A stretch of 42,097 nt of DNA from a virus, in IMG/VR virus record IMGVR_UViG_3300025695_000034, positions 1 through 42,097 of that record; one strand, given 5' to 3'. The translations under genes and the position numbers were made by a program. Under the pieces are notes generated by a model, which did not search any database, was not told where the DNA came from, and saw only the letters and a list, made by a program, of their open reading frames with translations. Shown one piece after another: positions 21,726-31,113 of this stretch (position 1 is the first letter of the stretch; every line of letters begins with the position of its first letter).

Positions 21726-24700
21726 TTATACCTTTAGCTTCTGATTTATTTGAAGTTTATCAGGGTCTGTAATAGAGTTCTTTTCAATTAAGTCTTTTAA
21801 ATCTACGCCTACTTTCTCAGCAATCTTACTAAGACTATCGCCCTTCTGAACAATATACTCTGTAGTATCACCTATCTTACGTAAACCACTTTCAACTTCT
21901 TGAGAATCTATCTTACCTAAATTCAATGTAACCTTAGCTCCAGTTCCGGGTGCGCTTCCTAAGTTCTTTGCAATTACATTGCGCATCCAATGGTATGCTC
22001 CTTTATCTTCTTTGATTGCTTCTACTGCATCCTTTAAGAAGTTAACCCCTCTATATACTCCAGTAGCATCATTGAAGTCATACTCATCTTCTACTATTAC
22101 ATTGCCGTCATCATCTACATTGAAACGCGCACGTCCGATTAAAGTCTTCATGCTGTATAGAGGCTCAGCTACACCACCGAATACTTTCTCAGCAGCATTA
22201 TCAGCATTGTCTCTAATGTTTGCTGTCTTTTCTTTGTCGTACTTAAAGTCTCCTTGTAAGTCTGACTGTGCGCTTGCGCCCTTCTCAACGTTTAAGTAAT
22301 CTTCATATGTGATATAGTCTCTTCCTTCACGCATCGCTTGCATTACTGTTGCGCGTAGAGCTTCTTTTTCTTTATTATTTAGAATACTTTCATCAATATC
22401 AGGCTTCATGCTTTGAGGTAAGAAAGAAGTAGCAACATCCCGTACTATCCCTTGTACGTTTGCAGGAACAAGAGAATCAAAGAATCCGTCTGGTCTTTCT
22501 TCTTTCTGTTCAACTACAATAGGAGCTTCTTTTTCTTCAGGCATTCTTACAGGCTCTGGCGCAGCTTCTTCTTGTTGTTCTTGCACCGGATTAAACTTAA
22601 GCTTTTGTCCTGCGTATATTTTATCTGCGTCTTCAATTGCATTAAGCTTTTGAAGTTCTTCAACAGTAGTATTATTTCTTTCTGCAATAGAACTTAAAGT
22701 ATCTCCTGATTGAATAACATAACCGCCTTCAAAGAATGCGCTACGCTCTCCTTCATCTCTAAGATTAAAGTTAGAGAAAGATTTAAACTGCTGAGGTTCA
22801 AAAAGAATATAAGAATACTCTTCTTCATTAGGCATTGAACGTTCTTTAACATTTTTATATTTAATAGAATCAAAGCCTAGTGATTTTAACCACTCTCTAA
22901 ACTCAACATTAATCTGAGCTTTAATTACATCCTGTTTAAAATCAAGTAAACGTTTATCAAAACCATCATCAAAAGATTCAGCTTGTAATTCAAGTAAAGT
23001 ACTTTGTAAGTTGTTTACTTTATCTAAACCTTTTTTAATTTCAGAAAGACTCTTGCCTGCTTGCTCTGCAATGTCATCTTCAATAAAATGCATTAAGTCT
23101 ATTGAGTCATCCTGTCCCATAAACATAATATCTTCAGCTTCAAAAGTATTAAACTGCGAAACAACATCTTCGTCTTCTAAGACTAGAGGCTTCTTAATAT
23201 CAATATAACCTTTAGTAATAGAAACAGGAGCATCACTAGATTGTATCTCAGAAAATAATCTATCATACTCTGACTTAGCTACTGTTGATTGACCTGCAAT
23301 CTGTGAGAACTTATCAGCATCGGCAGCCAATAAAGCCATCTGTGCTGCTTGACCTTCTGTTCCAACATGTACACCTATCTCTCTTGGCAATGCAAATGCA
23401 ATATCATAGTCTAAGTCTTGGTATTCGCTAACCGCACGATAGACAGGGACTTTAACCGCAGAATCTTTTGTAAATTCTTTTGGAGAAATAAGAGTACTTT
23501 CTTCTGCTAACTCCTCAAACATATCTGAAGGTTTAGTAGATGATGGGAATGTATTTAATATACGCTCCAAAGAATCTTTAAGTCTTGCATCTTCTTCTAT
23601 TTCTTTTAGGTAACGACTAGCATAAGCATCTACACCTTCTGGAGAAAGTAGTTTACCCTCATCCTTTTTAGATAATTCATTTTTAATATAATCATAAACA
23701 GAAGTATCTTTATTTTTAGGAGTAACTGCCTCTGGTCTATGTCCACCAAGCTTAGCATAAGCATCGCGTAACTCACTCATAGCATTGATTGTATCAAAAG
23801 AAATACCTAAATCAGGGTCTATTTCTTCTTCAAGTTCTTGGCGCAATGCATTGGCTTGTATCTGTTGCTCAGAGAATCCTTTAGATTTTAAGAAAGCATC
23901 ATAGTCTTCTGTGTCTACTAGCTCAGCAGTTTTTTTAGAGTGTTGTATATCTGCAAAGTCAGTAACAATTAAAGATTCTAAATACTCTTCCATCTCCATA
24001 TCATCAGGAACATCAAGCATATCTCCATCAAGTGTACGCTCATATGTTTCTTCTATTGCTAATTCTAAAGCTTCATCATCTTCAAAGCCTTGGATTTTAT
24101 TAGCTGTGCGTGTAACAACATCAGGACTAAACACATTACCAGTAGCGTCATCAATAACTTTAGCTAAACCAGTAACGGCTTTACCTACAAAACCGCCAAC
24201 AGCGAACTGCTGTCGAGATGCCTGCATGTTATACGGTAAGCCTGTCATTTTATCTATGCGTGTAGATGGGTCTAAAGGTGCTTGAGGTACAGGTAAGTCT
24301 ACCTTACCGCCTTCAAAAAAGTTTTCTCTTCCGTAGTTGCTTGGAAACTGTGGCGTGAGTTTCTTTTTAAGTTTTTTATCTGTCTTCTTTAAAAACTTTC
24401 TGTAGTTATCCATAGCATCTTCACCAAGAACTAGCTTACCTGCAGCATAGCCCGGTACTTTTTGACCTACGGTTTCAACAACAGAACTATTCATTAGCTT
24501 ACTGACGTCTCCGCCAACAACACCTAAGAATGCAAGAGGTGCAGTAGCATAACTCTGAGAGTACATCGCTGTATCTCTAGCCCTTTCAACTAAGTCAAAG
24601 AATAAACCATTACCGCCCCAACGCTTAATAGCATCCCAGTTAGGGTTCTCGGCTTCTTCACTTTCGCCGTTAGTTCTTATGTAGTTAATTCCTCGCGCTG

Positions 24701-27700
24701 CTGCTGTGATAAGCATACCATTCATTATAATTGGAACAGCTTGCTTCTTATCTTTAGATACAGTCTTAGCCATATTCTTCAATACAGTATTTGTAAATGC
24801 GGCAGGATAAGACATCAGTTGGAACAACCAAGCAGACTTTGGATTACTCATCCATTTAGATTTTAACCCAGAAGTAGATGTTGTTTGGAGTATTACTTCA
24901 TTGGTAAAGCGCGTAGCACCGCCGAGTATTTCTTCATAGAAAGCATCCTCTGTTTTTGCACCGCCCTTAAACCAATTTACCGCTTTATCTACATCAATAC
25001 CTAGCTCTAGCAACTCATCTATTTGTTTCTTAGAGCGACTTGTTGTGCCTGCTTTTGCACCTAGCTCTGCTAGTTCTTTTATATTTTCATGAATTAGATT
25101 TTTACCAGAATAAAAAGAAGTTGCTTGTGCAAACTTTGTCCACTGGTCTAAGAGAGTTACCTTAAAGAAAGCATTACTTGCTTTTTGCATTCCTTCTGTG
25201 GCTAACTCTTCGCCTGATAATCTATTATCCATCTGAGCTAATCCCTGCTCAATAGCAATACCATGGCGGTTCATTTCGCGCCAAGCTTCTTCTGTAGTCA
25301 TTCCAAACTTATCAATTAAGTCTTGATGCCCACGCTTAAATACTCTCTTAAAGCTTAGTTCAGTCGCTGCCCCAAAACCTTTAACAGAGTTTTGAACACC
25401 ACCCTTGGTTATGTTTAACATTACCTCAGTTAAAGACGAAAGCGTAGCGAGTGGAAGATAAGCTAATCTATTCATTAAACCATAAGCATCTACGCCTATA
25501 GCTAATTTCCCTGTGAATCCTTCAAGCTCTTCCCCAGTTTGTGAGCGGTAAACATCTAACAAACGTTCTTGTTCTACTTTACTAAGAGGAGTTCCTCGAC
25601 TTTCTAATACTTCTTTATTGATTCGTGCAATATATTTTTTATTAAATCCTTTTATATCACGAACACCGAAGGTTTGTACCTTAGCTAATGAACGAGAAGC
25701 CTGTGTAACATATTGCTGCATGCTAAGAACAACATCATCATTAATAAACTTAATGAATTCTGCTTCGTTTTCACTGGTAATATTATTAAAGGTACGCTTA
25801 GCAGAAAAGAAATGTCCACCTGTTCCGGCGTCAATCTGATTCTTTTTATTCAACATTCCTGCTACAATTTGCTGAGCGTCTTCAATGCTTTTAGCTTCTT
25901 TATGCTTAACTAACAGTGCGGCAAACTCATCTTGATTTCTTTCAAGTGCGTTTCTATTCCACATACGAGGAACATAGTCTTCAAGCTTATGTTTAATTAT
26001 TCCTGCATCTTTTAAAGCAGTACCCATTTCTGAGTATAGTTCTTTAATTCTAAGCGCTGCAGCATTAACTGCTTTTGATTCTGTTTTAATTCCACGTAAG
26101 GCATTGTTCAAAGAAGTATTTACTGCAGAATCAAGAGTACCATCCATTCGATTCTTAGCAATTTCTTCTACACTGACTTTAAATTTCTCAAAGTAATTAC
26201 CTTGAATTATCTGTTGATTCTCAAAAAAGTCTTTAGCAACAGCCCCTGCTTCTTTTGTTTTCTGTTTAAAGCCTTGTGCAAACTCATGAGCAAACAAACC
26301 TTGTAGTTTCTTAGCCGTAGGAGACATATCAACATAAGGAGAGAAAGAACCTGCAGCTTTACCTACGCTCTTTGCGGTAGCTTCGCTAAACAAGATTTTC
26401 ATTTTGTGTGCAAAGTTAGCTCTAGGGTTAGGAGTTTGAGAAGCTACAATTGCAGCATGCTCAACCTCTTCCATTGTTGCCTTGCCTCCACCTACAGCTT
26501 TTACAGCTGATTGCACAGCAGGGCTTTCAACAATAGCCTCAGGAGTTTCTACATCTAAATCATCAATAATTTTAGGATTATAAATAACATCATCTATTAC
26601 AGGAGTTTCAATACCTGCTTTACTTAGAGCAACCTGCTCAGATTCAGAAGGAGTCTCTCCCTTAAGTAGTTTTAAACGTCCTTGTTCGATGCGTGATAAC
26701 TCTGCTTCAGCTTTAGCGGCTTCTTCATGCGCATCTATTTTTGATTGTAGTGCATCTAACTTGTTTTGTTTTTCTTGTAATGCTTCTTTCTTTGCTGCTC
26801 TGCCTTTAGTTCCTTTTTTATTTACAACTAAGGGGCTTTTCTCTAAGGCTTCTTTTTCATCTAATAGATTTAGATACTCATCTCTTTTAAGTTTATTTCC
26901 TGAGGCAGAAGTAAGTGTAGAAAGATAATCAACATCACCCTCCACAGTAACAGTATCATCTTTAGGTGTAAAAGTTTTAACAGACTTACGCGCTGACTCT
27001 GCGCCCTTAGCTTCTGCACGTTCTGCAGCTCGTCTCTGTTGTCGAGATGTAAATAAAGCTTCTGATTTTGCAAGCTCTTCTTCAGGAACACTAGCAGTAG
27101 CTGTAGGCGAAGTCTCATCAAGAGCATTGACTGCTTTACGTGTTGAAAGATTGTTTAATAATTTAGTTGCGCCTGCACCTGCTACAGCAGATAACCCTGT
27201 AACAGCAGCGGTTTGTAATGGATTGTATTCTTCTCTTTCATCTAAAGATATTTCTAAACCTTGTGAAGATAAATCACTTAGTCCACCAAAAACTCCGGTG
27301 TAAGCACCTGCAGTCTTAGCATTACTTGTAGTTAATACACCTCCTGCTTTTGTTAATGCTTGCTTAAGAGCTTCTCTTGCGCCTGCTTTTACCGTTGTAG
27401 TGCCTGCCGCAGCTGTACCGCCTGAAAAAATAGTAGCAGCTACAGTAGCAATTGTTTCTGGGTTAACAATAACATCAGTACCATAGTCTGCAAAAGCATT
27501 AAGATACTCTCCAACGCCTGTTACTTCAGCATCTGCAAACTTAGAACGAAGTTTACGATAAGCTTCTTTTACATCTTCAGGAGCATCTGAAACCATCATT
27601 GCACGATTAAACATTGTACCTATGCGGATGTTCTCATCTCGTAAAAACTCAACAGGGTCGGTATCGCCTGTAGTAGAAAAATCCAATAGTCCAGAAAGAG

Positions 27701-27941
27701 ATTCATTTTCATTCATATATCCAATTACTTTTTCAAAGTTTTGAATATTCTCTTCGTCGTTTCTAAAATCAGTTACTGTTTGTGGCTTTACTCTTTTTAA
27801 TTCTGCAAGATAGTCATCTGAGATTTCTATTTCAGGTTTAGTTTCTTTTTTCTCAAAGGTCTGTAGTTTATTGGGCGCATCTTTAAATGTAACAGATGCA
27901 AGCTCTTTTTGAAATTGGTCTAAATCTAATTCATAAGCCAT
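21726..27941 (-). CDS. Giant internal virion protein with ADP-ribosyltransferase-like and LysM domains
   Basis: 2071 residues, the largest gene. Probable DNA-ejection protein, likely injected. The first 300 residues include apolar segments (ETIATVAATIFSGGTAAAG; LQTAAVTGLSAVAGAGATKL), followed by a K/E-rich coiled coil (about 340-420) and a long helical body. Residues about 1495-1725 resemble the ADP-ribosyltransferase of polyvalent proteins: VPVYRAVSE, EIGVHVGTEGQAAQ, GYIDIKKPLVLED, SLGFDSIKYKN and YILFEPQQFKS. LysM peptidoglycan-binding repeats lie near 1741-1783 (SGDTLSSIAERN) and at the C-terminus (2027-2071, KGDSLSKIAEKV). Short F-x-x-GG-x-V motifs separate modules. No lytic transglycosylase is seen; the lysozyme is the next gene. 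Confidence 0.85.
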   Translation of the reverse strand: MAYELDLDQFQKELASVTFKDAPNKLQTFEKKETKPEIEISDDYLAELKRVKPQTVTDFRNDEENIQNFEKVIGYMNENESLSGLLDFSTTGDTDPVEFLRDENIRIGTMFNRAMMVSDAPEDVKEAYRKLRSKFADAEVTGVGEYLNAFADYGTDVIVNPETIATVAATIFSGGTAAAGTTTVKAGAREALKQALTKAGGVLTTSNAKTAGAYTGVFGGLSDLSSQGLEISLDEREEYNPLQTAAVTGLSAVAGAGATKLLNNLSTRKAVNALDETSPTATASVPEEELAKSEALFTSRQQRRAAERAEAKGAESARKSVKTFTPKDDTVTVEGDVDYLSTLTSASGNKLKRDEYLNLLDEKEALEKSPLVVNKKGTKGRAAKKEALQEKQNKLDALQSKIDAHEEAAKAEAELSRIEQGRLKLLKGETPSESEQVALSKAGIETPVIDDVIYNPKIIDDLDVETPEAIVESPAVQSAVKAVGGGKATMEEVEHAAIVASQTPNPRANFAHKMKILFSEATAKSVGKAAGSFSPYVDMSPTAKKLQGLFAHEFAQGFKQKTKEAGAVAKDFFENQQIIQGNYFEKFKVSVEEIAKNRMDGTLDSAVNTSLNNALRGIKTESKAVNAAALRIKELYSEMGTALKDAGIIKHKLEDYVPRMWNRNALERNQDEFAALLVKHKEAKSIEDAQQIVAGMLNKKNQIDAGTGGHFFSAKRTFNNITSENEAEFIKFINDDVVLSMQQYVTQASRSLAKVQTFGVRDIKGFNKKYIARINKEVLESRGTPLSKVEQERLLDVYRSQTGEELEGFTGKLAIGVDAYGLMNRLAYLPLATLSSLTEVMLNITKGGVQNSVKGFGAATELSFKRVFKRGHQDLIDKFGMTTEEAWREMNRHGIAIEQGLAQMDNRLSGEELATEGMQKASNAFFKVTLLDQWTKFAQATSFYSGKNLIHENIKELAELGAKAGTTSRSKKQIDELLELGIDVDKAVNWFKGGAKTEDAFYEEILGGATRFTNEVILQTTSTSGLKSKWMSNPKSAWLFQLMSYPAAFTNTVLKNMAKTVSKDKKQAVPIIMNGMLITAAARGINYIRTNGESEEAENPNWDAIKRWGGNGLFFDLVERARDTAMYSQSYATAPLAFLGVVGGDVSKLMNSSVVETVGQKVPGYAAGKLVLGEDAMDNYRKFLKKTDKKLKKKLTPQFPSNYGRENFFEGGKVDLPVPQAPLDPSTRIDKMTGLPYNMQASRQQFAVGGFVGKAVTGLAKVIDDATGNVFSPDVVTRTANKIQGFEDDEALELAIEETYERTLDGDMLDVPDDMEMEEYLESLIVTDFADIQHSKKTAELVDTEDYDAFLKSKGFSEQQIQANALRQELEEEIDPDLGISFDTINAMSELRDAYAKLGGHRPEAVTPKNKDTSVYDYIKNELSKKDEGKLLSPEGVDAYASRYLKEIEEDARLKDSLERILNTFPSSTKPSDMFEELAEESTLISPKEFTKDSAVKVPVYRAVSEYQDLDYDIAFALPREIGVHVGTEGQAAQMALLAADADKFSQIAGQSTVAKSEYDRLFSEIQSSDAPVSITKGYIDIKKPLVLEDEDVVSQFNTFEAEDIMFMGQDDSIDLMHFIEDDIAEQAGKSLSEIKKGLDKVNNLQSTLLELQAESFDDGFDKRLLDFKQDVIKAQINVEFREWLKSLGFDSIKYKNVKERSMPNEEEYSYILFEPQQFKSFSNFNLRDEGERSAFFEGGYVIQSGDTLSSIAERNNTTVEELQKLNAIEDADKIYAGQKLKFNPVQEQQEEAAPEPVRMPEEKEAPIVVEQKEERPDGFFDSLVPANVQGIVRDVATSFLPQSMKPDIDESILNNKEKEALRATVMQAMREGRDYITYEDYLNVEKGASAQSDLQGDFKYDKEKTANIRDNADNAAEKVFGGVAEPLYSMKTLIGRARFNVDDDGNVIVEDEYDFNDATGVYRGVNFLKDAVEAIKEDKGAYHWMRNVIAKNLGSAPGTGAKVTLNLGKIDSQEVESGLRKIGDTTEYIVQKGDSLSKIAEKVGVDLKDLIEKNSITDPDKLQINQKLKV

Positions 27942-27944
27942 TAA

Positions 27945-29486
27945 CTATCGTCCTCCTCTACGCATATCACGAGCTGTTAGCGGTGATTTATTTTTGTCTT
28001 TGTCATTTTCAAGGGGCTGAGGTTTTAAGTTATGCTTATTTAAGTAGTAATCTGTAACTGACATATTACCTGCTCTTGTAGGTACAAGTTTAGATTTACT
28101 AAGAATGCGATAGTCTTCCATCCATTCTAATGCTGCAGTTTTTTGCGCTCTTGTTAGACTATCAAAGTTTCTTTCAAATTCTTCTGACTGTACTAAGCCT
28201 GCAACAAACTGAGCATTTTGTTTATTGTCTAAATCAAACACACCTTCTTTATAAAAGTCTTCTAATGCTGCAAGTGTAAGCACAGCACTAAACCCACTTT
28301 CTGTTTGAACAAGATTAAAGCCTTTTTCTTTTGTTTCGTATGTAAGCCCTATTTTTTTAGCTGCAAGAGGGATGCCTATTTCTTCTGAAAATCCAAAACG
28401 AGTTTTTAAATCATCGTTCACTAAACCTACTGCACCGTAGATTCCTTTTCTTATATTATCTAAAAGTTGTTTGTTAGCAGGACTATCTTCATCTATGTTA
28501 CCTAAACGCGCCTCATATATACTTTCTAGGTTATCTTTTGTAGAATCATCTGCAAACTCATTTACTAGGGTTTGGACTTGATACGCTCTATCAACACCTG
28601 ATGCTAATATTCTCTGGTCAAAACTTCTACTTGTGTCTGTATCTGAAAGAGGATTACCCTTTAAGTCAGTAGTCATTATTAACTCTCCGTTTTTCATATG
28701 GAGAATTGCGGTTTCTGTTACTTGTTCACCGTCGCTATTTGTACGAGTTACATTCTGTACTTTTTGTGTAGGAGGCGTATCTCTTAACTCTTGAGACTTA
28801 AACATTTTAGAAAGAGATAAAGAAACATTTGCATTTTTAGTCTGCTTAAACGCTTCATCAAAAGCATTAATTTGCTCAGCAGTTTTTAAATAACCCAACT
28901 CCTTTATAGCCTCTGCATCATTAGCTTCTGTGTCGCCTTCAAATAGAGTAGTTATTTCTCTACTTAGCTTACCACTAAGAGTTGTAGGATTTTGTTTTCT
29001 TAAAAACTTTTCGTATGTATCTGAACTTAAAGCGCCTTCGCTTTTAAATTTTTCACTTGCTTCTAAAAGCTGCTTATGTTGAGTCTGTAATTCTCTTGCC
29101 CGAGTTTGCGCCCAAGCTCCTTGAAGTCTTTTAACTTGACCGGGGTCTTTTCCTGTTAGGTATTGTTGAACAAAAGGTTGAGACTCAGCTAAGGCTTGGT
29201 CTGTCCAATAGTTCTCATAACCGCCTTCATATGTCTCAGCTTGTTTTTGTCTTTGTTGAGTTTGTTCTAAGGTAGAGTATGCATTCTTAAACGCTAATCT
29301 TTCTTGCAGTGTTTTCTCATTATTCATGAATTTAGTTGCTTGGCTTTCTAAATAAGCATTACCTATTTTACCAATCAACTTCCCTGCCATTCCTGCATAC
29401 AGAGCATTACGCTGACGCTTTTCGTTTTCTTTAGTACGCTGACGCGCAGCCGTTAATAGACTTTCACCTACATTTTCAATACCCAT
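27945..29486 (-). CDS. Internal virion protein
   Basis: 513 residues, directly upstream of the giant protein. Mostly helical; it starts MGIENVGESLLTAARQRTKE followed by an Ala/Gly-rich segment (LYAGMAGKLIGKIGNAYLES) and Gln-rich helices. The pattern and position match T7-type internal core proteins (gp15-like position), which form the ejection channel with the large protein. No catalytic motif. Shares one base (TAATG) with the gene before it. Low sequence conservation prevents a more precise call. Confidence 0.65.
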   Translation of the reverse strand: MGIENVGESLLTAARQRTKENEKRQRNALYAGMAGKLIGKIGNAYLESQATKFMNNEKTLQERLAFKNAYSTLEQTQQRQKQAETYEGGYENYWTDQALAESQPFVQQYLTGKDPGQVKRLQGAWAQTRARELQTQHKQLLEASEKFKSEGALSSDTYEKFLRKQNPTTLSGKLSREITTLFEGDTEANDAEAIKELGYLKTAEQINAFDEAFKQTKNANVSLSLSKMFKSQELRDTPPTQKVQNVTRTNSDGEQVTETAILHMKNGELIMTTDLKGNPLSDTDTSRSFDQRILASGVDRAYQVQTLVNEFADDSTKDNLESIYEARLGNIDEDSPANKQLLDNIRKGIYGAVGLVNDDLKTRFGFSEEIGIPLAAKKIGLTYETKEKGFNLVQTESGFSAVLTLAALEDFYKEGVFDLDNKQNAQFVAGLVQSEEFERNFDSLTRAQKTAALEWMEDYRILSKSKLVPTRAGNMSVTDYYLNKHNLKPQPLENDKDKNKSPLTARDMRRGGR

Positions 29487-30061
29487 TATTCAACTGCTCC
29501 TTCTAGCTCTTCTGTTTCTGGCGGAGAAAGTAAGCTAGGCGCTTCAAAGTCTGGCAAAGCTTCAATCTTTTTTTGCATTTCTGGATTAATAACATCTGAT
29601 GGGATAGGTGCTTTTCCTTGAGATGCTTTTCTCATTTTTGCTAATTTTTCTTTTTCAAAGTTAACGCCTAATATTTTCTCGTCTTCAATAGCGTCTTCTT
29701 CTTCTCCATGATATATAACAGGGTCGATGTCTGCACGTTCAGCAAGCGCTAAGAACATATACGCAATAGGCTCAGCAAGAAGAACCATCAAATCAGGAGT
29801 CCATTTTCCTTCAGTAAAGCCTTTAAACAATATACCTTGAACTAAATCCATAATAGGTACACCATCTGCAAGCGCAGTCATAGAAGTTATATAACGCTTT
29901 TCATCTAAGAGACGTCCAAAGATATATTCAGATGCCTCATAAATATCTGTAAACTCAGGAGGCTTCTCATAGGGCGCAGGATTATCTGGGTCTGTTGTTA
30001 AACTCTGACCCGGAATTGGTCTGCCTTTAGATGTCATTACTTTTAAAAGTTCGTTGTCCAT
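29486..30061 (-). CDS. Virion-region protein, unknown function
   Basis: 191 residues. Starts MDNELLKVMTSKGRPIPGQS; the centre has TDIYEASEYIFGRLLDEKRY and VLLAEPIAYMFLALAERADI, the rest is acidic with Pro-rich ends. A protein of this shape often lies between the internal virion proteins in marine podoviruses. Possibly an internal core component (gp14-like position), on position only. Confidence 0.55.
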   Translation of the reverse strand: MDNELLKVMTSKGRPIPGQSLTTDPDNPAPYEKPPEFTDIYEASEYIFGRLLDEKRYITSMTALADGVPIMDLVQGILFKGFTEGKWTPDLMVLLAEPIAYMFLALAERADIDPVIYHGEEEDAIEDEKILGVNFEKEKLAKMRKASQGKAPIPSDVINPEMQKKIEALPDFEAPSLLSPPETEELEGAVE

Positions 30062-30063
30062 TA

Positions 30064-31110
30064 TTAAATACCTCGCTTAGCAGCTTCAGCTTTATAAGTG
30101 TTATAGATGTAAGCATTAGCACCATAAGGAGCAGCAGACATATCAGAATAGTTTTCTTGATAATACTTAGTAAAATCTAAAGAAGGTGCAGACTGTACAG
30201 TAGGTGCAGCATCAATACTAGGCACATAAGTACTATAAGAATTATATACAGGTGTTGGAGTTTCTACGCCTGCCGCTGAATATAGTTCTTGTTTAGCACG
30301 TTGTTTAACAGCACCTTCTGCAGACTCTGCTATTGTGTTAGGAAGGTCTTCTAGTTTTCCAACTACTGCCTCACCTGCTTTTTCAGGAAGAGTCTTAATA
30401 GCTTCTATTCCTCGGTCTAATAACGAAGGAGTAGGCTTAGGTATTTCTAAAGCATCCATGTCAGGCGCGTTGAAAAAGGATTTCTCAGGAGTAGCTACAG
30501 AAAGTTCTGGAAGATTAGTGCCGGGCATACTAGGAGTGCCTACGCTTAACTGACTTTCTATATTTGAGGCAACGCCTTCAGTTGTAAGCTCTGTAGGGAC
30601 TTCTGGACCTTTTGCAAGAGTATCTAATGTTTTTGCTGAAACAGCCTCAGTAGTTGTATTGAATACACTTCCATCAAAAAGCTGACCTACTTTAGTACCA
30701 ACACTATCAAAAGTCATTCCGGCTGTATCAAACCCAATAGACTTAGCTAAACCACCTAACTCTAGTTTATTTAGTGTAGCTCCGCCAACTTCTTTTAATA
30801 CTCCAGTAACCCCATCTGTAATGTTGCTGAAAACTTTCCCTGCTTCGCTTCCAAACTTAATGGCTGTCTGCATCACTTTCCCTGCTGCATTTATAATCGT
30901 AGAGCCTACTCCTGTATACGCCGCCATTCCTCCGGCAAGCTGACTAAACATTGTGCCTATTCCCGGCATCAATAAAGATAATCCTATCTGTCCAACAATA
31001 CCAATCTTACCCATGAACTTGCCAAATCCTTTGACAGTCGATTTAATTTTTTTACCAATAGACTTTAGACCTGTTCTAAAACCTTTAGCTATCTTAGAAA
31101 GAATACCCAT
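30064..31110 (-). CDS. Membrane-active internal virion protein candidate
   Basis: 348 residues. The N-terminus is a basic amphipathic helix (MGILSKIAKGFRTGLKSIGK, KIKSTVKGFGKFMGKIG) followed by a hydrophobic block (IVGQIGLSLLMPGIGTMFSQ). The middle is Gly/Ala/Val-rich and the C-terminal third is Pro/Thr-rich, probably extended. This resembles ejection proteins that insert in the cell envelope. Not a recognised family; no tape-measure repeats. Confidence 0.55.
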   Translation of the reverse strand: MGILSKIAKGFRTGLKSIGKKIKSTVKGFGKFMGKIGIVGQIGLSLLMPGIGTMFSQLAGGMAAYTGVGSTIINAAGKVMQTAIKFGSEAGKVFSNITDGVTGVLKEVGGATLNKLELGGLAKSIGFDTAGMTFDSVGTKVGQLFDGSVFNTTTEAVSAKTLDTLAKGPEVPTELTTEGVASNIESQLSVGTPSMPGTNLPELSVATPEKSFFNAPDMDALEIPKPTPSLLDRGIEAIKTLPEKAGEAVVGKLEDLPNTIAESAEGAVKQRAKQELYSAAGVETPTPVYNSYSTYVPSIDAAPTVQSAPSLDFTKYYQENYSDMSAAPYGANAYIYNTYKAEAAKRGI

Positions 31111-31113
31111 TAT

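Noticed and set aside
26870-27127. Minus-strand Leu-rich open frame inside the giant gene
   Set aside because: A shifted-frame shadow of the coiled-coil region.
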